From positions 1 through 34,065 of the IMG/VR virus record IMGVR_UViG_3300013131_005142: DNA of 34,065 bases. One strand, 5' to 3'. Position 1 is the stretch's first letter; every line of letters begins with the position of its first letter. Source of the DNA: a virus. A program made the translations under genes and the position numbers. Below are positions 22,557-30,201 of this stretch, in pieces. A model generated the notes under the pieces. It did not search any database and was not told the origin of the DNA. It was given only the letters and a program-made list of their open reading frames with translations.

Positions 22557-24407
22557 ATGTATTTCGATCTTGAACGCACAGCCAGGACTGATGGCGAGTT
22601 TCGCCACGGCCTGCAGAGAAAGGTCAAGTTGGTGGAGGATCTGCGGATCAAGCTGGACGCGACGCCTTCGGCGGCGGGTCCGCTGTCGGATGCACAGTGG
22701 GACCTCATCCAATTCTGCAAGTTCAACCTGGCATTTCTGGCCCCACTCTATTTCCCCCGGTATCCGAAGGACAAGCCGTTAAGTTTCATCAACTACCCCT
22801 ACGCCTTCCAGATGTTCAACATCCAGGTTGGCGGTTTCAGCGTTTTCAAGGGCAGCCGTCAGATCGCGAAGAGCAGTTCACTGGCTGCCAGGCAGATCAT
22901 GATGGCCCGGCTGCTGCCCAATTTCGCTTCGCTTTACCTCTGCCCACGGCGGCAGTATCTCAACACCTACTCCAATCGTCTCCGGGATGTGGACCGTGCG
23001 CACATCCACTACAAGCCCGACCACTCGCTGCGCAACAACCTGCATCTGAAGGAATTCGCCAGCGGTTCCCGCATTGAACTGATTTACGTCCTGTCCACCG
23101 CCGCCAACGCGCGCTCCAAGAGCACGGACGAACTGCTCTACGACGAGGTGCAGGACTTCGACCCAGATCTTGAGCTTGAGGTGGAGCAGGTGCAGAGCGC
23201 ATCGGAGATGCCGATCAAGATCTACGCCGGAACGAGCATCACCACCGACACCATGTTGGAGGCCAAGTGGGATGCCTCGTCACAGGGTGTCTGGGTCACC
23301 AAATGCGACGGCTGTCGCACTGACAACATCCCGCTCCCTGACTTCAAGGTGATGGACATGATCCAGCCGGCCGGTCCTTCCTGCGTCAAGTGTGGCAAGC
23401 TGCTCAACATCCTCGATGGTCAGTTTGTCCATGCCTACGGCGACCGCCTGGCGCAGAAGAAAGTCGGCTTTCACATCCCTCAGTTGATCGTGCCGGCCGT
23501 TATCTACAACCAGTTCCGCTGGGCGGAAATCTGTGAGAAGAAGCACAGCCAGGATTCACGAAAATTCCTGCAGGAGATTCTTGGCATCGCCACTGAAACT
23601 GGCGAACGCGAACTCACCAAGTCTCACCTGCAGGCCTTGTGCACGCTGGGCAACGATGTCGGCGCGCTGGAGCAGAAGGCCGCCAAAGGCGGCTACCAGT
23701 TCGTCATCAGCGCCTGCGACTGGGGTGGCAGCGATTACATCCCAGCGGAGAACATGAAGGTCAGCACCACGGTGCATGTGATGCTGGGCATTTCCCCGCT
23801 GGGACAAATCGACATCGTGCACATGCGCCGCTATTCGGGCATGGACTACGACGACATCTCGGACACGATCTTCGCCCACCATCAGCGCATGGGCGGCTTT
23901 GCCATCGCCACGGACTTCGGTGTCGGCGCGGTCTATAACAGCCGCATCCGTCAGAAGCTGCCACTGGAGCGGCACCTCATCTTCAACTACGTCGGACCGG
24001 AATCGGCGCTCATCTCCGAACCGGGCAAGGAGCACCTCTACAACCAGTGGTCGCTCAACAAGACCGAGTCGCTGTCGCTCACCTTCGAGGCGCTGCGTAA
24101 AGGCCGGTTCCGCTGCTACTCCTGGGAGCTTGCCCAGGCCATGCTGACGGACTGCCTGAACATCTACCGCGCGCCGGGCGAGAAGTCCGGCACGGGTGCC
24201 TCGACGTTCATCTACCGCGGCAGCGCCAGCAAACCCAACGACACGCTGATGGCGCTCAACTACGGGTTCATGCTCACCAAGATACTGCTGGGCGAGCCGA
24301 TGTTCGCCGACCTCTCCACCCGGATCCGGGTGGAGAGCGCGCTCAAGAGCCCGCTGGCGCACATCACGTCGGTGGGGGCGCAGATGCCTCGGGCGTTTTC
24401 CCGCTGA
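22557..24407 (+). CDS. Terminase large subunit
   Basis: 616 aa, DNA-packaging ATPase-nuclease. Walker A-like FKGSRQIAKSS (97-107, Lys105) is preceded by the adenine-side aromatic stretch. Walker B is ELLYDEVQD (192-200, D196/E197). Two CxxC pairs (C250/C253 and C276/C279) make a zinc finger, as in several GpA-like terminases. The RNase H-fold nuclease acids are CDWGGSDY (D388), IATDFGVGAVYN (D453) and SKPNDTLMALNYG (D562). It translocates DNA into the prohead and cuts concatemers. It is an isolated plus-strand gene between minus-strand blocks; no Shine-Dalgarno is obvious before the ATG and no small terminase subunit was recognised nearby. The 3' end overlaps a convergent gene by 44 bp. Confidence 0.93.
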   Translation: MYFDLERTARTDGEFRHGLQRKVKLVEDLRIKLDATPSAAGPLSDAQWDLIQFCKFNLAFLAPLYFPRYPKDKPLSFINYPYAFQMFNIQVGGFSVFKGSRQIAKSSSLAARQIMMARLLPNFASLYLCPRRQYLNTYSNRLRDVDRAHIHYKPDHSLRNNLHLKEFASGSRIELIYVLSTAANARSKSTDELLYDEVQDFDPDLELEVEQVQSASEMPIKIYAGTSITTDTMLEAKWDASSQGVWVTKCDGCRTDNIPLPDFKVMDMIQPAGPSCVKCGKLLNILDGQFVHAYGDRLAQKKVGFHIPQLIVPAVIYNQFRWAEICEKKHSQDSRKFLQEILGIATETGERELTKSHLQALCTLGNDVGALEQKAAKGGYQFVISACDWGGSDYIPAENMKVSTTVHVMLGISPLGQIDIVHMRRYSGMDYDDISDTIFAHHQRMGGFAIATDFGVGAVYNSRIRQKLPLERHLIFNYVGPESALISEPGKEHLYNQWSLNKTESLSLTFEALRKGRFRCYSWELAQAMLTDCLNIYRAPGEKSGTGASTFIYRGSASKPNDTLMALNYGFMLTKILLGEPMFADLSTRIRVESALKSPLAHITSVGAQMPRAFSR

Positions 24408-24723
24408 CCTTCGTCAGCGTAGCCTTCCATTTCTCCTCCACTGTGGCCAGATGGGGCGCCAGCTTGACGCGCTCCGCGTCGGCATGGTTCACCAGCACGG
24501 CCATGGCATGCGCCAGCAGCACACGGCGCCGCTCGGTGCAGTAGTTCATGTAGTCGGCCAGCACGTTGGGCGGATCGGCCGTCACAGTGCAGTTCTGCAT
24601 GTCCAGGTGCGCGCCAAGGATGCGCAGCACGTAGTCGTCGTCAGGTGTTGCATCCACATGCCCGACAGGCTCACGCGGAGACACAATCTGCAGACCATCG
24701 GCTAGGGTTGTCGTTTCGCTCAT
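24364..24723 (-). CDS. Hypothetical protein, 119 aa
   Basis: The start is taken as ATG 24723 (MSETTTLADGLQIVSPREP), overlapping the upstream stop by 4 bp; a longer frame to 24786 would sit in that gene. The rest is mainly helical (YMNYCTERRRVLLAHAMAVL) with a Pro-rich end. It converges on the terminase gene, sharing 44 bp of 3' ends. A small terminase subunit would be expected near here and this size fits, but there is no sequence evidence for that role. Confidence 0.62.
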   Translation of the reverse strand: MSETTTLADGLQIVSPREPVGHVDATPDDDYVLRILGAHLDMQNCTVTADPPNVLADYMNYCTERRRVLLAHAMAVLVNHADAERVKLAPHLATVEEKWKATLTKVSGKTPEASAPPPT

Positions 24724-25010
24724 GTTACGTTGCAGTGAAGCCCGCCACTGTAGGGTTTGAAACTGGCGCCAAACTCCCGCTCGCAATACTCCAACGCCTT
24801 GGCAATGTGCGAGGCCGGTATCCGGCCAGAGGTTGAGTCAAGATGGACCAACCACCAGATACCGGGACTGTTGTTGATCTCCGGAGGACGCTCCAGCGCA
24901 AACCGGCAATGGCACCCGCTGATGCAGATCTCTTCGGTGAAGAGCACCTGGTTGTCCGCCACCTCAACCCGGTAGCCTATGCCGGACAGAATTACGTGTC
25001 GTTGGCTCAT
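24720..25010 (-). CDS. Hypothetical protein, 96 aa
   Basis: The start is taken as ATG 25010 (MSQRHVILSGIGYRVEVADN), with an ATGA overlap with the upstream stop. It appears to be a small beta-rich fold with several Cys and His (ICISGCHCRF, LHCNVT at the end), possibly metal-binding. WWLVHLDS is distinctive. Family not recognised. Both ends are coupled to neighbours through 4-bp overlaps. Confidence 0.66.
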   Translation of the reverse strand: MSQRHVILSGIGYRVEVADNQVLFTEEICISGCHCRFALERPPEINNSPGIWWLVHLDSTSGRIPASHIAKALEYCEREFGASFKPYSGGLHCNVT

Positions 25011-25696
25011 CCCAGAAGTTTTCTCGGCACTCTGACCATCCACAGCATGCTGTAGTCACGCCACGCCAGCCGCTGGCAGTCGAACGGCAATTCGTCGAAC
25101 GGAATGCGCTTGCCGAGATGGCAGCGCCGTCCGATAGCTGGCGCGAAGCCTGATGTGTTCACGTCGATCTGTTTTCGGTTCTCGGCGTGCATTCCAATGC
25201 CTTGCGGGTTGAATGGGTTAGCGCTCATGCCCAGGTATTGATACCAGGTGTAGCGACCGTAGTAGGCATGCTGATCTGGCGGCAGCGGGGTGCGATAACG
25301 ACCTGTAAAGCACACAGTGTATCGGTCAGCCGATTCACCTTCGTTGTCATACACCCGCACCCACTTTGGCTGGCCGTTCTGAAGCAGCGCTTTCTCGCGC
25401 GCCAAGTCTGCCGCCGAAGACAGCCGAACGGGCACCCAAAACCGATGCGTCTTGTTCGCACCCCAAACCCGATGGTGTCCTTGGGTCACACGCCAGCCGC
25501 CGTTCCGGCGCTGCAGCGTGATGGGCTTCTTGACGCCGTTCTCTCGGATGGAGGTCAGGAACTTCTCCCAGTGCGCCGGGTCACTGGGCACATGGTTCGA
25601 TTCAATGGATTTGGCCGCAACTTCCCAATCAGCATCCCGCCCGTAGTCATCGGGACGGGTGTCATACCACAGCGAGTCATTGGACAGATAAAGCAA
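25007..25696 (-). CDS. ParB/sulfiredoxin-like domain protein
   Basis: 229 aa from TTG 25696, which has AAAGGA 6 nt upstream; the frame is open to 25801, but that extension runs through a 13-bp hairpin and is likely leader sequence. FLTSIRENGVKKPITLQRRNG followed by WRVTQGHHRVWGANK (about 69-83) is the ParB/Srx-fold pattern (box I 'G-x-x-x-P-I', then GHHR in the place of GxRR/GHHR). In phages this fold is found in DNA-binding, nuclease or nucleotidyl-hydrolysing proteins. The C-terminal half has many aromatic residues (YYGRYTWYQYLG, DYSMLWMV) and is not recognised. The structured leader immediately upstream suggests control at the mRNA level. Confidence 0.72.
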   Translation of the reverse strand: MLYLSNDSLWYDTRPDDYGRDADWEVAAKSIESNHVPSDPAHWEKFLTSIRENGVKKPITLQRRNGGWRVTQGHHRVWGANKTHRFWVPVRLSSAADLAREKALLQNGQPKWVRVYDNEGESADRYTVCFTGRYRTPLPPDQHAYYGRYTWYQYLGMSANPFNPQGIGMHAENRKQIDVNTSGFAPAIGRRCHLGKRIPFDELPFDCQRLAWRDYSMLWMVRVPRKLLG

Positions 25697-26044
25697 AGTC
25701 GATCCTTTAATGATGCGCCCCTGGTCCCGACATGACGCGGGACCAGGGGCAAGGCCGGCTACGTTAGCTGGCCGCCATTGCCTTTCGGCAAAATATCCCA
25801 ACCACCTTGCCCCTTAGTCCCAGCTATCACCATACCCGTAGCATGGCGCCTGCTGAGTTCAGAGTTTCACGACCATTGTTTCAGGTCAGGGGCGATCGGG
25901 AAAGCAGGCGTCCAAGGACCAGGCGTGAACAGCGGCCAGGGGAAGGGCCAGTGTTTAGGGGAAACGCGAGATAGTCCAAGGACGCCCAAAACCAACAAAA
26001 CCTAAAGTCTCTACCAGTATCTTATACCCCAAAACCGCCCTCCA
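25697..26044. other. Structured non-coding gap, candidate regulatory RNA
   Basis: 348 bp without a gene on either strand. It contains three related segments that can pair in two exclusive ways (25717-25821), a hairpin whose minus-strand loop is GAAA (25778-25791), a hairpin with a G-U wobble on the plus strand (25755-25771), and a second domain closed by ggcgtcc/ggacgcc (25907-25913 with 25980-25986) with an inner gtgttt/aaacgc hairpin (25951-25967). The remainder to 26044 is A/C-rich on the plus strand with no recognised element. A TATAAG on the minus strand near 26020 is a weak -10 candidate without a good -35. Confidence 0.58.
25717..25821. promoter_or_regulatory. Mutually exclusive stem-loops (C/B/A segments) before the ParB-like gene
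   Basis: Plus-strand segments: C 25717-25729 (gcccctggtcccg), B 25738-25754 (cgggaccaggggcaagg), A 25805-25821 (ccttgccccttagtccc). B pairs perfectly with C for 13 bp (8-nt loop), or with A for 9 + 5 bp around a small internal loop, enclosing two more hairpins. The pairings use the same B bases, so they exclude each other. On the minus-strand transcript the order is A, B, C, then GCATCATT and the AAAGGA ribosome binding site of the TTG start at 25696. That is the layout of an attenuator or riboswitch-type leader; ligand and mechanism are unknown. Confidence 0.55.
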
Positions 26045-26632
26045 TTACAGGGTAGGCTCGGGTGCCCATTGCGCTGGCGCCGGCAGGCTGGGGACGCTAC
26101 TGGCAGGAACCCCCAGGGCCACCATCTGGTCCACCAGCAGGGCATGCAGGTCTTCCACGAAGCCGCTGGCGTAGCGGTAAGGGTTGGGGTCGGATTCCGG
26201 GTCCATCTCGGCGGCCATGATCTGCTCAATCCGGCTCATCACCGACGGGCTGAACTCATCCGGCCCCCGGTTGACCTCCACCTCGAACATGGCCCACATC
26301 ATCTCCGGCAGGGTGACGTCATCCAGTTCTTCCAGTCCTGGGTCGCCGCTGCTCAGGGTGTTGCAGATGGTGTTGAAGGCTTCCACGTCCTGATGGAACG
26401 CCTCCGTGCTCACGGCCGTCAGCATGGCTTGCAGCTTGTTCTCATTGTCCTCCGGCAGTTCCACCCCGAAGTCCTCCCGCAGCCTGGCGAGCAGTTCGAG
26501 GATGTCCAGGGTGTAGATCTCCTCGCCGTAGGCGGTCAGGCAGATCACATGCAGCGTGGTGCCCAGCGTGGCGATGTCGCCGATCAGGCGGGCCACGGTC
26601 AGCTTGTCGAGAGAGATCGGGGGAACTGTCAT
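26045..26632 (-). CDS. Hypothetical acidic protein, 195 aa
   Basis: The start is ATG 26632, overlapping the upstream TGA by 4 bp. The open frame continues to 26989, but that part is an Arg-rich shadow of the upstream gene. The protein (MTVPPISLDKLTVARLIGDI) is helical and acidic, Met-rich, ending in a Pro-rich tail. It is followed by the structured 348-bp gap. Coupled expression with the 361-aa gene upstream is likely. Family not recognised. Confidence 0.7.
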   Translation of the reverse strand: MTVPPISLDKLTVARLIGDIATLGTTLHVICLTAYGEEIYTLDILELLARLREDFGVELPEDNENKLQAMLTAVSTEAFHQDVEAFNTICNTLSSGDPGLEELDDVTLPEMMWAMFEVEVNRGPDEFSPSVMSRIEQIMAAEMDPESDPNPYRYASGFVEDLHALLVDQMVALGVPASSVPSLPAPAQWAPEPTL

Positions 26633-27714
26633 GCCGCAGCCACCTGGGGCGTCTGCAAGGCCAGCCGCACGACCCATTCCTGGGCGGCGCTGGGCAACTG
26701 CAGAATCTTGTCCTGCAGGTCGGAGACGAGACCAGAAGCGGCGGCGGTCTTGATGGCGGTCACCTGTTCGGCGGTCACCTTGTCCAGCCTGGAACGGGCG
26801 GCGGTCGCGTCGAGGCTGGCCACGGCCGTCACGGGGACGGGCACGTCGGCCACCATCAGCCAGGCGGCGGCTTCTTTCTCCACCGCGGCCACGGGAAGTC
26901 CGGAATTGAAAATTGCCCATGCGTTGAAACTCAGATTGTCGCCGACGTAGTTGTTGAGCGTGTCGGCCTGCTCCCAGAGCGAAGCCCACTTGTCCCAGCC
27001 GGCCGGATCGCCTTCGCGCTCAAAGGCGGCCACCAGTTCTCGGTAGGTGGGGTCGTTGGTCGAGGCAGACCGCTTCTCGGCCTGCTCCCGCAGAAACGCC
27101 AGATCCGGCGCGCGGTGCTGTCCACGGCTGAGCACGGCAGGCGGAAGAGCCTGCCGGGGAATGTGGTGGTCATCGGCCGCCTTAACCACCTCGCGGCAGG
27201 CCAGGACGAAATTCGCGTCCGGCAGTGCCGCCGACTGGTTGACCAGATCGCGCGCCGACGCGAGCACCTGGTCGTGATTGTTGAGCGGGTAGAACCCATG
27301 CACGCCACCCTGCTTTACCAGGATGTGCTTCGCCGTCTGGTCACCGGTGCCGAAATCGACATGGAGGGCAAAGCGCGGCTTGTTGGTGGTAGCCTGCTTC
27401 TCCTGCCCCGCCGCCAAGGCCGAGTCCAGCTTCACCAGGTCGTCAGCGATGTTCAACAGGTCGGCGGCCTTCTTGATCCGGCGAAGAATCCTGGCGTCAC
27501 TGACCCCGGCATACTTGACGTAGGCGTGGCTCAGATAGACGTGGCCGGCGGTGTCCAACGGAAAGAGCCGGCGGTCGGGATCCGCGAATTGACCCGGCAA
27601 CAGATCGGCCACACACTCGTCGTTGATGGCGCTCTGCTTGACGTAGTCGGGCGCGACACCCAGATTGTGCACCTGAAACAGACACCGACCCGAGCGATCA
27701 CGGATGAAGTCCAT
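26629..27714 (-). CDS. Phage protein of unknown function, 361 aa
   Basis: Starts MDFIRDRSGRCLFQVHNLG with AGGA 7 nt before the ATG at 27714. An N-terminal region with DPDRRLFPLDTAGHVYLSHA and a following RIKKAADLLNI helix looks like a family conserved among phages, but I cannot name it. The C-terminal third is Ala-rich and helical. There is no transmembrane segment or catalytic motif. A virion or replication-associated role are both possible. Its ATG lies in the palindrome CCATGG that also contains a start codon of the divergent primase-like gene, so its promoter must be inside that gene. Confidence 0.75.
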   Translation of the reverse strand: MDFIRDRSGRCLFQVHNLGVAPDYVKQSAINDECVADLLPGQFADPDRRLFPLDTAGHVYLSHAYVKYAGVSDARILRRIKKAADLLNIADDLVKLDSALAAGQEKQATTNKPRFALHVDFGTGDQTAKHILVKQGGVHGFYPLNNHDQVLASARDLVNQSAALPDANFVLACREVVKAADDHHIPRQALPPAVLSRGQHRAPDLAFLREQAEKRSASTNDPTYRELVAAFEREGDPAGWDKWASLWEQADTLNNYVGDNLSFNAWAIFNSGLPVAAVEKEAAAWLMVADVPVPVTAVASLDATAARSRLDKVTAEQVTAIKTAAASGLVSDLQDKILQLPSAAQEWVVRLALQTPQVAAA

Positions 27715-30196
27715 GGCTGAATCCTACCAATCACAGGTCAAAATTCAACAGCTTTTCCGGGACCTCACGCCGTTCCGCGTGGCCAGGGACCTGGGGCTGC
27801 GACCACAACAGGAAGCGCGCGGTTGCTGGCTGCAGCATCCTTCCCGTGCTGATTCCCGCATCTGGCTGACCGACACGGAGTTCGTCTGCCTGGACATCGT
27901 GGACGACTTCCGCTGCGGCGACGTGTTCGACTTCCTGGCCTGGCGGTTGGGCGGCGAGCAGCAGGCGGTGCGACATGTCATCCAGCACTACACCCACCTG
28001 GCTTCCGAGCCGGCCATGCTGCAACAGACGGCCGGATTCCTGGCTTCAGACCTGAAGCAGCGCCGGGATGTGCGGCGGCAGTGGGACCAGCAGTTTGCCC
28101 GGTTCGCCTGGGACACCCAGAAGTATGCGGAAGTCAGGATGCTACTGCGCCGCCTGCAGGCGCATCCTCGGTTGACCGCCGGTCTGCTGTTCGGCGCCAC
28201 CGGTGAAGACCTGTCCCGGCTGCCCGGCCTGGAGCACGTCACCCTGGACCCGGTAGCGCAGTTCCTGGTGCTGCCAGCCTACAGCCGGTTCAGCCAGATC
28301 GCTGCCGTTGAGCTTGTGCCGGTCCGCCACCCCGATGATGTGAGTCGTGTCTGGATGGAGGACGTATCGCACGCGTTCTTCGGCGCCTTGTCCGCCCCGC
28401 CCCAGCAGCCGCGCGTGCACTGTTACACCGACTGGCGGGACGTCCTGCTGCAGATCTCCTGCGGCGCCTGCCTCAACCTGGGCACCGTGCAGGTCTGGCT
28501 CAACTCGGCCCGGCACGCAGCGGGCATGCGCCTGCCGGCGGCCATTGGCATGCACGGAGAAGGCGATGACACTGCCTTGCTGGCGATGGCTCGAAACGCG
28601 TTCGACGAATTCTACATCGCCAGCCGGCACACCGGACTGATGGACGCCAGGATGCCCGTCGTTACTACCTGGACGGACTTCGTCATCCAGCGGATCGAGT
28701 ATTGGATCAAGACCGGCCAGGAACGGTCGCCTGAGATGCAGGACTTCCTGCTGCACCTGAGCCACGACTCCGCTACGGTGGACAAGCTCATCGCCCATCT
28801 GGAGCGCAACGGGACGCCCATGCCGGTCATGCGCCGGGTGCAGGAGGGAGTATCCAGGATGAGCGAACTCGTTCTGGGCGCCATGCGGGTGTTGGAAACA
28901 CCTGACGGTTACGTCGGCCGGCGCGAAGGTCGGGCGGAGTCGCTCTTCACCAACTTCACCATCACGGTGGAAAAGAACGTCTGGTTCAGCGACACCGTGT
29001 TCGCCCACTACGGGCAAGTCCGCATTAACCGGCAGGCGTTTCCATTTCAGATCCTCAACAAGGACGCCAACGAGCCGCAGGAAGTCCTCAACCAGGCCAT
29101 ACTGGCGGTCCGACGCCACGGCCAGACGACTGAACTTCCGGTGGTCACGGACACCACCATGCGTGCACGCCTGCCGACGGTCATCAGCGTGCAGGCGTCC
29201 AAATGCGGTCGCAACGTGACTGGCATCATGACGCTGGGCTGGACCCAGCACCGGACGCGTTTCGTCACCCCAACCTGGATCGCTGAGGCCACCCAGATCA
29301 AACCGACGGAGAAGCTGCTGTATCCGTTTTCCGACATGCTGTCCCGGCACTACGCGGCCAGGGCATTCAACTGGCGCCACACCTGGCGCTGTGACCGGCC
29401 AGAAACCAACACGCTGCTGGCCATTGTGCTGGCCTTGATGGAGCGCTCTTTTTTAGCCCTGCCATCCCCCTTGGTGATGACCCAGTCCGACCAGCCTACC
29501 CGGCAGGCGCTGGAAGCCGTGTTCAACGCCTTCGGTCAGATGCAGCCGGTGCATGTGGGCAACAACCAGCGCAGCCGTGGCCCGCGTCTGGATTCCATGC
29601 ACCTGGATGGTCTGCCGGTGCTGGTCACCAGCGACACGCCCGAAGCGCTGAACTTGCGTGACCCAGTGCTGGTGCAGTCGAGCACGGGCTTCTCTGTCGG
29701 CGAGCCGTTGCGCCAGCATGAGTATGCCGAGCTTTCCTCGGCCGCCCGACACCTGACTTCCCGGCTCGCCATGGGCTTGATTCAGGAAGGGCGACCTGTC
29801 CACATCGAAGAGCCCGAGCAGACGACTGTCGAACGGCTCATCCAGCGGGGACGCGACCTGGCGGTTCAGGTTGGTGCGCCGGGCGAGTTTGTGGTGCGGA
29901 CAATGAGCCCAGTGCCGGCGTTCAACGCCTTGCTCTACAAGGTGCCGTCCGACCGGCTACCCATGATGGTGGAGTTCAACCTGTCGAACCAGACCGTGGT
30001 GATGAAGGTGGACCGTCGGCAGGCCGTCGCGGAAATCCTCCGGGATGAATTGCAGCGACTAGACGCTACGGCCCGGATGCTGGACAAGGATCGGGTCGAA
30101 TTCAGTCTCGGGGTGTTCAACAGCCTGGTGGAGATCTTCTACGGCAAGGTGAATATGCCGGCCAAGCCTGTGGCGCTCACGCCCATGATCGGCTAA
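27704..30196 (+). CDS. Large primase-like protein with degenerate CHC2-type N-terminus
   Basis: 830 aa from ATG 27704; ATG 27713 is equally possible. Residues ~17-98 resemble the DnaG zinc-binding domain: LTPFRVARDLGL, then CWLQH (41-45), FVCLDIVDDFRCGDVFDFL (C62, C71), and an AVRHVIQHY helix. 'GDVFDFL' followed by a helical segment is diagnostic of CHC2 domains, though the ligand spacing here (C-x3-H, C-x8-C) is unusual. The next part (FLVLPAYSRFSQIAAVELVPV and CYTDWRDVLLQISCG) recalls the segment before and into TOPRIM, but no EGxxD or DxD motif is clear. Residues ~330-830 are unrecognised. Inferred: a diverged primase or a DNA-scanning protein. It is the only plus-strand gene of its region, ending 5 bp from the convergent tail operon. 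Confidence 0.72.
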   Translation: MKSMAESYQSQVKIQQLFRDLTPFRVARDLGLRPQQEARGCWLQHPSRADSRIWLTDTEFVCLDIVDDFRCGDVFDFLAWRLGGEQQAVRHVIQHYTHLASEPAMLQQTAGFLASDLKQRRDVRRQWDQQFARFAWDTQKYAEVRMLLRRLQAHPRLTAGLLFGATGEDLSRLPGLEHVTLDPVAQFLVLPAYSRFSQIAAVELVPVRHPDDVSRVWMEDVSHAFFGALSAPPQQPRVHCYTDWRDVLLQISCGACLNLGTVQVWLNSARHAAGMRLPAAIGMHGEGDDTALLAMARNAFDEFYIASRHTGLMDARMPVVTTWTDFVIQRIEYWIKTGQERSPEMQDFLLHLSHDSATVDKLIAHLERNGTPMPVMRRVQEGVSRMSELVLGAMRVLETPDGYVGRREGRAESLFTNFTITVEKNVWFSDTVFAHYGQVRINRQAFPFQILNKDANEPQEVLNQAILAVRRHGQTTELPVVTDTTMRARLPTVISVQASKCGRNVTGIMTLGWTQHRTRFVTPTWIAEATQIKPTEKLLYPFSDMLSRHYAARAFNWRHTWRCDRPETNTLLAIVLALMERSFLALPSPLVMTQSDQPTRQALEAVFNAFGQMQPVHVGNNQRSRGPRLDSMHLDGLPVLVTSDTPEALNLRDPVLVQSSTGFSVGEPLRQHEYAELSSAARHLTSRLAMGLIQEGRPVHIEEPEQTTVERLIQRGRDLAVQVGAPGEFVVRTMSPVPAFNALLYKVPSDRLPMMVEFNLSNQTVVMKVDRRQAVAEILRDELQRLDATARMLDKDRVEFSLGVFNSLVEIFYGKVNMPAKPVALTPMIG

Positions 30197-30201
30197 TCAG
30201 G

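Noticed and set aside
25680-25711. Plus-strand sigma-70 promoter (TTGGAC ... TTTAAT)
   Set aside because: The spacer is 20 nt, too long for a standard promoter, and nothing else supports it.
25805-25990. Group I intron core in the structured gap
   Set aside because: gttcagag and gatagtcc resemble parts of the R and S elements, but the P7 partner (GACTA) is absent at the right place and no split gene flanks the region.
26633-26989. N-terminal extension of the 195-aa protein
   Set aside because: Very Arg/Gly-rich and entirely inside the upstream gene; the ATG at 26632 gives the standard 4-bp overlap.
28142-29380. 412-aa minus-strand frame antisense to the primase-like gene
   Set aside because: Low-complexity Val/Gly/Arg/Gln composition and no start context. 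The plus frame has the CHC2-like pattern and is continuous for 830 codons.
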